Of a stretch of DNA of 17,979 nucleotides, positions 1 to 7,260 are shown piece after piece. Each line of letters starts with the position of its first letter. The stretch's first letter is position 1. Source of the stretch: Enterovibrio sp042096095. Lineage in GTDB: Bacteria > Pseudomonadota > Gammaproteobacteria > Enterobacterales > Vibrionaceae. Location: the NCBI GenBank assembly GCA_042096095.1, contig JBELME010000058.1, positions 1 through 17,979 on the forward strand. The letters run 5' to 3'. The notes beneath the pieces were generated by a model. The model saw only the letters and a program-made list of their open reading frames with translations. It made no database searches and had not been told where the DNA came from. Made by a program: the position numbers and the translations under genes.

Positions 1-1
1 A

Positions 2-892
2 GTACCTTTGTCCACTCGTGGTCATGGTGTCGCTGTTGATCGTATTCGCAGCTTTGCTTTTATTTTTTCCCGACGACCGGGTGAATTCATCACGGCGGTC
101 GATATTCTATCTGGAAAACGGCTTTCAACATACAGCGTGTCAGATCGTTACTATCTCTATGGTCACGGCGTGGTGGTGGGCGATAAGCTCTATACCAGTG
201 AGGGAGAACGTTCGACCAGTATCGGTGTGATTGGCATTTACCAAATCTGGGAAGATGGCACGCTTGAAAGAGTGGGGCAGCACACAGGCTTCGGGCTAGG
301 GCCACATGAGATCATGGCGATTGATCATTCTACATTGGCGTTAGCGGTGGGCGGAGTGAAAACGCAGGGCCGTGAGCCATTGAACATCGAGACCATGTCC
401 CCGTCGCTGGTGCTCATGGACATCCATTTTGGCAAAGTGCTTGGGATTCACACCCTGCCTGACCATCAAATGAGCATTCGCCACTTGGCCATGTCGTCAA
501 AAGGGGAGATTATCACGGCGCAACAATACAGAGGCGACAAAGATGACGTCCAACCTTTGCTTGCGATTCGCCGATTAAGTGGCGAGTATCAACATCTTGT
601 CGCTACCACTGAACAGTGGAGTCGTTTTAATCAATACATCGGCAGTGTGGCGTGTACAGAATCACAGATTGTTGCGACGTCGCCGCGGGGTAATTGCTAC
701 GGAATTTGGAACATCGAATCCGGTGAATTGGAAGAGCTTGGCCCCTTGCTGGATGCATCTGGAGCAGCCGCAAAGCCAGATAGATTCGCGCTTAGCGCCG
801 GAAGTGGTAGATTAGTAATACAGAATATACAGAAAAACATTGAATTTCAGACATCTGAGGTTCAATGGGATAATCACTGGGTAATGCTTTAG
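2..892 (+). CDS. DUF1513 family protein, 3' part of gene
   Basis: The reading frame is open from the first complete codon of the window, so the gene starts upstream and about 297 codons are seen, ending in TAG. The early residues RGHGVAVD and FSRRPGEF, and repeated short beta-rich units, match the DUF1513 family as I know it: predicted periplasmic beta-propeller-like proteins of about 350-370 residues, often encoded beside imelysin and di-haem peroxidase genes of a putative iron-uptake cluster. Those partners would lie to the left of the window and cannot be checked here. The TTG at position 8 is internal to the conserved RGHG block and is not the true start. The N-terminal signal peptide expected for the family is outside the window. 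No clear terminator follows in the 100 bp before the next gene. The family call is fairly sure; its biochemical role is unknown. Confidence 0.8.
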   Translation, partial: VPLSTRGHGVAVDRIRSFAFIFSRRPGEFITAVDILSGKRLSTYSVSDRYYLYGHGVVVGDKLYTSEGERSTSIGVIGIYQIWEDGTLERVGQHTGFGLGPHEIMAIDHSTLALAVGGVKTQGREPLNIETMSPSLVLMDIHFGKVLGIHTLPDHQMSIRHLAMSSKGEIITAQQYRGDKDDVQPLLAIRRLSGEYQHLVATTEQWSRFNQYIGSVACTESQIVATSPRGNCYGIWNIESGELEELGPLLDASGAAAKPDRFALSAGSGRLVIQNIQKNIEFQTSEVQWDNHWVML

Positions 893-993
893 AATGATGC
901 TTTTCTAACCCTTTGTTTTGAAAGATTCATAAAAAATCCGATAACGAAAATTGTGACGTTTGCCATACTAAGATCTCTAAATGGAGGTGTTGC

Positions 994-2640
994 ATGGTTT
1001 TCGCTCGCATGCTTTTTAAGACACTACTGGTTTTCGCTTTGTTTCCACTCTCAGTGTGGGCAAATGTAGGCAATGTTGAGCCAAACAAACCGTCTGAAAA
1101 TGCAATTACATGGATACAACAAGCCGAAGCTGAATCGGGTGTAGTGATCTACACTCACGATTTAGCTTTGATCTACGAGTACTTTTCTTTCTCCCCAATA
1201 TGGCACGATTACCGTGCAAAAGATGAGCTTGAAACGCAGGTCAATATCATTTCGCTAGCTGGGATCAGCCAAGAATTTGAGTGGCGCGCGGTGCTGCTTA
1301 GAGAACTGAGAGTGAGTGGCGATTGGCGTGCCTATGACGTGTTCGCAACAGACAGTTTGCTTGCACTGATTAGCTATAACTCGCAAGTGCCGCTGCACGG
1401 CAAAAGCTGGTTTTTCGGCACAGACATTAACGAGACGTTTCCCGCACCAACCAAAACACAAACCACAAACCTTTTGATGGCAGCTAGCCGCAATTCACTT
1501 TATGACTATGTGTATTCGTTACGTCCTGAAACCCCGCAGTATCGCGAAATGGCAAAAGCCATTGTGGCACTGCAAGATGAGAACACCAGTTATTGGCCTA
1601 AGTTCACGCAGCGTGGGTTGATCAAACACGGCAACAAGCTGGTGGATTCAGATAGCTTGATCACCAGCTTAGAGCGTCATGGCGTGTTGACCACGGAAGA
1701 AGCACAACGCCTGAAGCTAAAGCATGTCGGGTTTTATAATGCTGTGATGGTGCAAGCGGTGAAGCGTTTCCAACAAAGCCATGGTTTAAAAACGGATGGT
1801 GTAATTGGCAATAAAACCCGCTATTGGCTAAACAAGTCTGTTGATAATCGAATCCAAATTCTCGCACTGAATATGGAGCGCTTGCGCTTATGGCCGACGG
1901 GGCGCGACCGCATTCTGTTGGTGAATATTCCAAACTACGAAATGGAGCTGTGGATGGATAAGCAGCTTGTTCTCGACAGCAAGGTTGTTGTGGGAAGACC
2001 AAGCCGGCGTACACCATTGTTCACATCACGTTTGGATTCCGTGGTTTTCAACCCACGTTGGAATGTGCCTGTTACCATCATGCGCAAAGACATTCTTCCG
2101 AAAGTGAGCGTCGACAACGATTACCTCTCGAAGCACAGATATACGGTGTTGAGCAGTTGGTCTAACGGCGAAGTGATCCCGCCTGATTCGATTGATTGGG
2201 AAACGGTAACCCCGAATAATTTCCCGTACCGATTGCAGCAATCGCCGGGTAACTTTAACGCGCTAGGTCGCTACAAATTCAATACGCCGAATGGCAATGC
2301 GATATACCTTCACGATACGCCAGCCAAAGGCTTATTTAATCGTGCGAGCAGAGCCTTCAGTTCGGGGTGTATTCGCGTTCAAAAAGCCGAGGTGCTAGCG
2401 GAAGTCTTGCTCGATAAATCGGGCCTTGAGATGGGTGACTACGATTACTACCGTAAAACCCCTGAGACCAAGTGGGTCACGCTGCGTAAGAAAATCAGCG
2501 TGCATACCATTTATCAAACCGCTTGGGTTAACGAGGAAGGGGAAGTGCAATTCCGTGATGATGTGTATGATTACGATGCGCGTCCAAAACGTAGCAGTGG
2601 CCCATCCGCGTCTTTAACGGCGAGCACCCATCAATCCTAA
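994..2640 (+). CDS. ldtD: L,D-transpeptidase (YcbB/LdtD type)
   Basis: This periplasmic enzyme forms meso-DAP to meso-DAP (3-3) cross-links in peptidoglycan. The 548-residue protein begins with a signal peptide (hydrophobic run at about 9-20, likely cleavage after VWA). A peptidoglycan-binding domain lies at about 243-280 (AVKRFQQSHGLKTDGVIG). The YkuD catalytic domain follows from about 300 to 480; it carries His440 in HDTP and the nucleophile Cys459 in SSGCIRV, the form typical of the YcbB subfamily. It is somewhat shorter than E. coli LdtD (about 615 residues), with a polar C-terminal tail. The ATG is preceded by a strong ribosome binding site, GGAGGTG. A strong terminator follows at 2715. 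The neighbour mepK also acts on peptidoglycan cross-links, and the same order is known in E. coli. No CpxR box of the kind known for E. coli ldtD was evident in the 100 bp upstream. Confidence 0.93.
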   Translation: MVFARMLFKTLLVFALFPLSVWANVGNVEPNKPSENAITWIQQAEAESGVVIYTHDLALIYEYFSFSPIWHDYRAKDELETQVNIISLAGISQEFEWRAVLLRELRVSGDWRAYDVFATDSLLALISYNSQVPLHGKSWFFGTDINETFPAPTKTQTTNLLMAASRNSLYDYVYSLRPETPQYREMAKAIVALQDENTSYWPKFTQRGLIKHGNKLVDSDSLITSLERHGVLTTEEAQRLKLKHVGFYNAVMVQAVKRFQQSHGLKTDGVIGNKTRYWLNKSVDNRIQILALNMERLRLWPTGRDRILLVNIPNYEMELWMDKQLVLDSKVVVGRPSRRTPLFTSRLDSVVFNPRWNVPVTIMRKDILPKVSVDNDYLSKHRYTVLSSWSNGEVIPPDSIDWETVTPNNFPYRLQQSPGNFNALGRYKFNTPNGNAIYLHDTPAKGLFNRASRAFSSGCIRVQKAEVLAEVLLDKSGLEMGDYDYYRKTPETKWVTLRKKISVHTIYQTAWVNEEGEVQFRDDVYDYDARPKRSSGPSASLTASTHQS

Positions 2641-2714
2641 AGAATCGTGTTAAGTTTGAGCACACCAGATTATTAAATGGATCGGGCGTCGAAATAGCAG
2701 ATCAGTGAATTAAC

Positions 2715-2750
2715 GCGCAGTGACGACATTTATCGTCACTGCGCTTTTTT
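2715..2750 (+). terminator. Intrinsic terminator after ldtD
   Basis: A perfect 12-bp stem (GCGCAGTGACGA / TCGTCACTGCGC) with a six-base loop is followed by six T. It separates ldtD transcription from mepK. Confidence 0.95.
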
Positions 2751-3027
2751 GTGGTAGCGAGGGAGTTCGATTCTGTGAAAATACGCTCAATGCAACACAA
2801 TTGCATATTTTTACACTTTACTGACAATGATAAAAACTGATGATAAATCATCATGAAACGCTGTTATTTACAGCGATTGTTTCACTAAAGATACACTTGT
2901 GGGTTTGATTCCTTCCTTCGCTCCCGTTAGATTTCACGGTGTTTCGAGAGTCTTTCGTAAACAGAGGCGTGTTTCGCTAGTCGTTCGGACTCTTTTTATA
3001 AGATCTACCTTTGGGAAGTTGTAACTT
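2751..3027 (+). promoter_or_regulatory. Intergenic region upstream of mepK with two palindromes and a possible attenuator
   Basis: Together with the terminator before it, this is a gene-free stretch of 387 bp between ldtD and mepK. No ORF of note is seen. It holds a palindrome TGATGAT-aa-ATCATCA (2838-2853) and, six bases later, CGCTGT-tattt-ACAGCG (2859-2875); both lie in AT-rich DNA. Nearer the gene, GACTCT (2988-2993) followed by five T can pair either with AGAGTC (2947-2952) or, more weakly, with AGTC (2979-2982), which resembles a small attenuator. TATAAG at 2996-3001 could be a -10 box. The functions are inferred from shape only. Confidence 0.4.
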
Positions 3028-3588
3028 GTGAAAAATGGTTTGGATACCCAACGTCGTCGCCTAATTATTGGCGGAGCGGCGTGTGTAGTTGCGGCAGCAC
3101 TACCGAATGCAGCGTTTGCGCTGCCCCTAATGGCAGGGAAACCGCGTAATTTGGCAATGACAAGCATAAATACAGGTGAGCACCTTGATGTTTGTTATTT
3201 CAACGGCCAGCAGTACATCGAGAAAGAACTGAAAGCGCTTAACCACCTGTGTCGCGATCACCGTCGAAACGTTGAAACTGAGATGGACCCACTTCTTTAC
3301 GATCAACTTGCCGCAATCTGCGGGTTGGTGAGTGCCAAATCGCCGATCACTATGGTGTCAGGTTATCGTTCACCTGCAACGAATGAGATGCTGAGAAAGG
3401 GCGGTGGTGGCCAAGCGAAGAAGAGCTATCACATGACAGGGCAAGCCATGGACATCTTCATTGAGGGTGTACCGCTAGCAACGCTAAAAGATGCGGCGCT
3501 TTCGCTAAAAGCCGGTGGCGTTGGTTATTATCCGCGAAGCGGTTTTATCCATGTTGACACGGGCCCTGTAAGGACATGGAGAGGTTAA
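3028..3588 (+). CDS. mepK: Murein endopeptidase MepK (YcbK, DUF882/peptidase M15 family)
   Basis: The 186-residue protein closely follows E. coli YcbK/MepK, a periplasmic zinc endopeptidase that cuts meso-DAP cross-links in peptidoglycan, including those made by L,D-transpeptidases. The N-terminus has a twin-arginine-like signal (TQRRRLIIGG, then a hydrophobic Ala-rich stretch ending AFA at about residue 31). Zinc ligands and catalytic residues visible are His135 and Asp142 in KSYHMTGQAMD, and His175 and Asp177 in FIHVDTGP; SGYRSPATN is also typical. Translation starts at GTG with a GGGAAG-like site upstream. Its left neighbour ldtD makes the bonds this enzyme can cleave, a conserved pairing. 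In E. coli gloC follows directly; here a lipid operon on the other strand lies between. A terminator follows 38 bp after the stop. Confidence 0.93.
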   Translation: MKNGLDTQRRRLIIGGAACVVAAALPNAAFALPLMAGKPRNLAMTSINTGEHLDVCYFNGQQYIEKELKALNHLCRDHRRNVETEMDPLLYDQLAAICGLVSAKSPITMVSGYRSPATNEMLRKGGGGQAKKSYHMTGQAMDIFIEGVPLATLKDAALSLKAGGVGYYPRSGFIHVDTGPVRTWRG

Positions 3589-3626
3589 CTGCTCAACTCA
3601 GATAACCTTACCCTTCTGAGAAAAAG

Positions 3627-3650
3627 AAAGGCACATGACGTGCCTTTTTT
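3627..3650. terminator. Probable bidirectional terminator between mepK and olsF
   Basis: AAAGGCAC / GTGCCTTT with a five-base loop is followed by T on the + strand (after mepK). On the minus strand it is followed by a T-rich stretch (complement of 3616-3629), so it can also end the convergent olsF operon. Confidence 0.88.
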
Positions 3651-3704
3651 GTCTTTGTCTTTGACCTTTTAACCGCGAAGCCAGCCCCTCAATGAAAGCG
3701 CACG

Positions 3705-5447
3705 TTAAACGGTTTCTGGTTCGGCCTTTTTCAGGTTCGTTTTGATGTATCGCTGACGTTTCTTTTCCTTTAGCTTATTCATGTCCACCATGACCAAGCC
3801 ATCAATACAATTTGCAAAATCTGGGTCAATATTAAAGTCGATGAATTGAACGCCACCTGGCTCGCAAAGCTCACTGTATTGTTTGTAGAGGGTTGGAATA
3901 CCCGTCCCAAGATTGTCTAACAGTGCTTTGAGGGTTTTCAAATCCGCCTGGTAGTCATCGCCTCTAAAATGCTGAACTAACTCGTTTTCTTTTTGTGTAT
4001 CCAATTGGAACGGCCGTTTTGAGTGCGCCAACGAATGATCCGTCCCAAAATAAGTGCGATAGAAGAAGATAAGCAATTCTTTAGCGGCTTGTGGCAAGGC
4101 GTTGCTGATGGTGACGGGGCCAAATAAATAGCGATAGTGCGGATGCTTGGTAAGGAATGCACCAATGCCGAGCCAGAGATATTCCAAACTGCGTTTTCCC
4201 CAATATTTCGGTTGAACAAAACTGCGTCCTAATTCAAGCCCTGAATCCAATATTGGCGTCATGCCTTTTTCAAAGTTAAACAGGGTGTGCGTATACAAGG
4301 CTTCTTTGCCATGTTGTGTAATCACCGCCTGGGTATCGCAGAAGCGATATGCGCCGACAATATCCAATGCTGTTGGATCCCAGAGCACGAGATGGAAATA
4401 GTGTTGGTCGTATTTATCGACGTCTCTGCGCTGTCCTGTTCCTTCCCCAACGGCGCGAAAGGCCACTTCCCGCAATCGTCCAATTTCTCGCATGACGTGA
4501 GATTCCGCTTGATAACGGTATAGGTAGATTTCTTTTCCATCCGGTGTTTCACCTAAGCGTTCACTTTGTGTGATTTCTTGTTTTAACGCCAACCTTGGCT
4601 CAGGGGATGCGATGGCTGACTCGGTGGGGAACACACCCTCTTTGCCTTTACCTATGCTGTAGAGGTGTTTCTTGAACAACTTGACGCGGGTTTTATGGGG
4701 TAAATTGGCGCTGGTGCTATAGCTTGAATAAGGAATGCTTTCACCGATGGTAAAGGTGATTTTATTGTCCTCTTGCGCAAACATTTCATTGACGAGGAGT
4801 AAGGTTGATAGGGGCTTGTACACCAAGGAGGCCCCATAAAACATCGCCGAATTTCGCCCATCGACATGAATAGGCAAAATAGGTGCGCTCGCTTTGCTCG
4901 CCATCCGAAGAAAACCGCTGTGCCATTCTTTATCTCTCACGCCAGTCGCGCCCAATCGCGACACTTCGCCGGCGGGGAAGATGATGATAGCTCCCTCATC
5001 ACGCAGCCAAGCATCAATGTTTCTGAGGTTTTCTTTTGGCGTGCCCCCTGACATGTTGTTCACGGGGAGCAGGCAACTGTGAAGTGGTTTAATCTGCATG
5101 AGCAGGTTATTGGCGACCACTTTAACGTCAGTGCGAATCTCGCGAACCAATTTGAGTAAGGCCAAGCCATCAAGCGAGCCAATAGGGTGATTGGCGATAA
5201 TGACAACGCGCCCGGTGGAAGGAATACGTTCGCGCTCTCTGTCACTCGTTGCGTAGCTGAATGTGAAGTAATCCAGAACTTGCTCTACAAACTCAAACCC
5301 TTTGAGGTAAGGATATCGCTCGGCAAAATCGACAAAGGCTTGTTGATGCAGAAGACGTTGAAGCGTAGCGCTGACGGGGCGAGCCAACCAAGGTTTATCC
5401 GCTATCGTTGGGTATTTTTTTTCTAAAAGTGCATCGATACTAAACAT
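3705..5447 (-). CDS. olsF: Bifunctional ornithine lipid synthase (OlsF type)
   Basis: The protein fuses two acyltransferases. The N-terminal PlsC/OlsA-like domain (about 60-260) has NHPIGSLDG with His87 and Asp93, FPAGEVSR at 157-164 and PIHVDGR at 192-198, the usual acyltransferase blocks. The C-terminal domain (about 300-545) is OlsB-like, of the GNAT/autoinducer-synthase type (REVAFRAVGEG, VGAYRF, ELGRSFVQP). Known OlsF proteins N-acylate ornithine with a 3-hydroxy fatty acid and then O-acylate the lyso-lipid, giving phosphorus-free ornithine lipids at the inner membrane. I chose the ATG at 5447 (580 aa) because AAGGA lies five bases upstream; the frame runs 40 codons further up but overlaps the upstream gene and lacks a ribosome site. 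The metallophosphoesterase gene ends 26 bp upstream, so the two likely form one operon. The acyltransferase motif is H-x5-D instead of the textbook H-x4-D, which I recall as usual for OlsA-like relatives. Confidence 0.88.
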   Translation of the reverse strand: MFSIDALLEKKYPTIADKPWLARPVSATLQRLLHQQAFVDFAERYPYLKGFEFVEQVLDYFTFSYATSDRERERIPSTGRVVIIANHPIGSLDGLALLKLVREIRTDVKVVANNLLMQIKPLHSCLLPVNNMSGGTPKENLRNIDAWLRDEGAIIIFPAGEVSRLGATGVRDKEWHSGFLRMASKASAPILPIHVDGRNSAMFYGASLVYKPLSTLLLVNEMFAQEDNKITFTIGESIPYSSYSTSANLPHKTRVKLFKKHLYSIGKGKEGVFPTESAIASPEPRLALKQEITQSERLGETPDGKEIYLYRYQAESHVMREIGRLREVAFRAVGEGTGQRRDVDKYDQHYFHLVLWDPTALDIVGAYRFCDTQAVITQHGKEALYTHTLFNFEKGMTPILDSGLELGRSFVQPKYWGKRSLEYLWLGIGAFLTKHPHYRYLFGPVTISNALPQAAKELLIFFYRTYFGTDHSLAHSKRPFQLDTQKENELVQHFRGDDYQADLKTLKALLDNLGTGIPTLYKQYSELCEPGGVQFIDFNIDPDFANCIDGLVMVDMNKLKEKKRQRYIKTNLKKAEPETV

Positions 5448-5473
5448 GCTGGTCCTTTCACTCATGATGCCGC

Positions 5474-6292
5474 TTACGCGGCTTCTTCTTCCTGAGCAGA
5501 TTGTTTGTAGGAGGCTTGTGGAAACAAGGTGTTGTACGCCGCAATCAGCTCTGGCCTCTCTGTCCACCGAATCAATTCAAGCGCACCGTCGTCTTGTTCA
5601 ATTAACGCTGTGCAGTTTTCAATCCAATCACCATCATTCAGGTACAAGGTGTCACCCATGGTTTTCATGTCTGGGTGATGGATGTGCCCACACACGATGG
5701 CGTCAGCATTTTTTCGCTGGGCAAATTGGACTGCGGCGTTTTCGAAACGAGAGATTGCCACGTTGGCAGATTGCACACGCAGCTTGATATAGGACGCGAG
5801 TGACCAGTAGGGAAAACCCAATTTTTGTCTGATACGCGATGTCCAGCGGTTGAGGAAAAGTAGAAAGTCATAGCCTACATCGCCCGCGATGGCGGTTAAG
5901 CGACTGTGGCACACCGCGCTGTCAAACTCATCGCCATGCACGGCCAATATCTTTTTCCTTTGCACTGTTTCGTGCATGTGATGCGCACGTACTTCAATTT
6001 TCCCAAAGTCGAACTTCAAGTATTTTCTGACGACATCATCATGGTTTCCGGGAATGTAGATAACGCGTGTGCCATGGTGAGCTCGGTCAATCAAGAGTGA
6101 TATCACTTGGGTGTGACTGTCTGGCCAATGGCGAGAGAATTTCATTGAATAAAAATCAACGATATCTCCGACCAATATAATGGTGTCGGCTTGATGACGT
6201 TGAAGGAAGTTAAGCAGGTAATGGGCCTTGCAATCTTTGTTGCCTAAATGGAGATCTGATATCCAAATCGTTCGAACGTGTATGGGGTTCAT
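5474..6292 (-). CDS. LpxH-like metallophosphoesterase (UDP-2,3-diacylglucosamine diphosphatase-like)
   Basis: This 272-residue calcineurin-like phosphoesterase has every metal motif in order: SDLHLG (Asp13, His15), VGDIVDF (Asp43), PGNHDD (Asn83, His84), HGDEFD (His119) and GHIHHP (His203, His205). It resembles the COG2908 group that contains LpxH, the lipid A enzyme cleaving UDP-2,3-diacylglucosamine. The HGDEFD block differs from classical LpxH as I know it, so this may be a paralogue with another phosphoester substrate. I chose the ATG at 6292, with CGGA seven bases upstream; an ATG at 6298 and a TTG at 6319 in the same frame have poorer sites. It is first in the operon with olsF. That context suggests membrane-lipid turnover, perhaps when phosphate is scarce, but the substrate is unknown. 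Confidence 0.85.
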   Translation of the reverse strand: MNPIHVRTIWISDLHLGNKDCKAHYLLNFLQRHQADTIILVGDIVDFYSMKFSRHWPDSHTQVISLLIDRAHHGTRVIYIPGNHDDVVRKYLKFDFGKIEVRAHHMHETVQRKKILAVHGDEFDSAVCHSRLTAIAGDVGYDFLLFLNRWTSRIRQKLGFPYWSLASYIKLRVQSANVAISRFENAAVQFAQRKNADAIVCGHIHHPDMKTMGDTLYLNDGDWIENCTALIEQDDGALELIRWTERPELIAAYNTLFPQASYKQSAQEEEAA

Positions 6293-6373
6293 AAGCATCC
6301 GTTGATGAGTGATTAACAAGTTGATTCACGGTTTTACGCTACTGATCCTTAATGACGTTGTTGTTTCATTGTG

Positions 6374-6413
6374 GTGACAAGCTGGTGGCAGGGTTCTTTC
6401 AGGCGGATGACAA
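6374..6413 (-). promoter_or_regulatory. Candidate PhoB box upstream of the phosphoesterase-olsF operon
   Basis: Read on the minus strand, four heptamers start exactly 11 bp apart: TTGTCAT (6407-6413), CTGAAAG (6396-6402), CTGCCAC (6385-6391) and TTGTCAC (6374-6380). Three resemble the Pho-box unit CTGTCAT, and the 11-bp spacing is that of tandem PhoB dimers. The array ends about 80 bp upstream of the phosphoesterase start. A clear -10 box was not identified. PhoB-dependent ornithine lipid synthesis is established in other bacteria; the site here is an inference. Confidence 0.55.
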
Positions 6414-6490
6414 TCGAGGGCGTGGTGCATTAACCTTCTGATTATGCGTGTTAAATGCAGGGAATGTAGGCGTAACAAAATGTGTTAGCG

Positions 6491-6519
6491 TTAAACTCTT
6501 GGCGTACCCATGCTATGCT
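6491..6519 (+). promoter_or_regulatory. Candidate sigma-70 promoter for gloC
   Basis: TTAAAC (6491-6496) and TATGCT (6514-6519) are 17 bp apart and lie about 42 bp upstream of the gloC ATG. The -35 box is a fair match only. Confidence 0.45.
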
Positions 6520-6561
6520 TTGGCCGTTTTCAATATTTTTCGATAATTCACGGATTCTTTT

Positions 6562-7215
6562 ATGGCATTGAAGTTTGAAATTGTTCCCGTTACTGGCTTT
6601 CAACAAAACTGTTCTATCGTTTGGTGCGATAAAACTAACGAAGCAGCGTTGGTTGATCCGGGTGGTGATGTGGCAAAGCTCGTCGCGAAGGTGAACGAGC
6701 TGGGCGTGAATATCACAAAGGTATTGCTGACGCACGGTCACTTAGATCACGTTGGTGGCACCGAAGAAGTGCGAGCGGCCTACTCAGTGCCAGTGATTGG
6801 TCCAGAAAAGCAAGATGCATTTTGGCTGCAAGCATTGCCTGCACAAAGTGACATATTTGGTTTTGCTCGCACGGAATCGTTTGATCCAGACCAGTGGTTG
6901 CAAGACGGTGATGAAATCACCTTGGGTGAGAGCACGCTGAAAGTGATCCACACACCCGGGCATACGCCGGGTCACGTGGTACTGGTGAGTGAAGAAGATC
7001 AATTAGCGTGGGTGGGAGATGTGCTGTTCAACGGGAGCATTGGCCGTACCGATTTTCCGAAAGGGAATAATGCGACATTGATTAGCTCGATCAAAAACAA
7101 GCTTTTCCCACTGGGTAACGACATCACGTTCATTCCGGGACACGGTCCAACATCGACGTTTGGTAATGAAAGAAAGAACAATCCATATGTGGCTGATGAA
7201 ATGCCAATTTGGTGA
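6562..7215 (+). CDS. gloC: Type II glyoxalase, metallo-beta-lactamase fold (YcbL/GloC)
   Basis: The 217-residue cytosolic hydrolase resembles E. coli YcbL (215 residues), renamed GloC, which hydrolyses S-D-lactoylglutathione in methylglyoxal detoxification. The metal-binding set is complete: THGHLDH (His58, His60, Asp62, His63), TPGHTPGH (His134), GDVLF (Asp153) and PGHGPTS (His194). It lacks the long C-terminal substrate domain of classical GloB, as expected for this short group. The ATG has only a weak CGGA-like site upstream. In E. coli it follows ldtD and mepK; here it is separated from mepK by a divergently read lipid operon and has its own promoter region. It is convergent with the DUF2982-like gene, with a shared hairpin between them. 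Confidence 0.92.
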   Translation: MALKFEIVPVTGFQQNCSIVWCDKTNEAALVDPGGDVAKLVAKVNELGVNITKVLLTHGHLDHVGGTEEVRAAYSVPVIGPEKQDAFWLQALPAQSDIFGFARTESFDPDQWLQDGDEITLGESTLKVIHTPGHTPGHVVLVSEEDQLAWVGDVLFNGSIGRTDFPKGNNATLISSIKNKLFPLGNDITFIPGHGPTSTFGNERKNNPYVADEMPIW

Positions 7216-7232
7216 TTCACTTCGTATGAAAA

Positions 7233-7260
7233 TGGCACAGCAGCGTAAATGGCTGTGTCA
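7233..7260 (-). terminator. Hairpin between gloC and the DUF2982-like gene
   Basis: TGGCACAGC (7233-7241) pairs with GCTGTGTCA (7252-7260) with one wobble and a ten-base loop. On the minus strand it is followed by ATTTTC, so it probably terminates the DUF2982-like gene, whose stop codon (7258-7260) is inside the stem. It may weakly stop gloC transcripts too. Confidence 0.6.

Noticed and set aside
8..10. TTG as start of the DUF1513 gene
   Set aside because: It lies within the conserved region and the frame is open to the window edge, so the gene is cut by the window.
1661..2017. 118-codon minus strand frame inside ldtD
   Set aside because: It overlaps the peptidoglycan-binding and catalytic domains of ldtD and shows no family features.
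5448..5567. 40-codon N-terminal extension of OlsF
   Set aside because: It overlaps the 3' end of the phosphoesterase gene, lacks a ribosome site, and the ATG at 5447 has AAGGA at good spacing.
5446..5787. 113-codon + strand frame opposite the phosphoesterase gene
   Set aside because: It is a shadow of the phosphoesterase coding sequence, whose metal motifs are complete on the minus strand.
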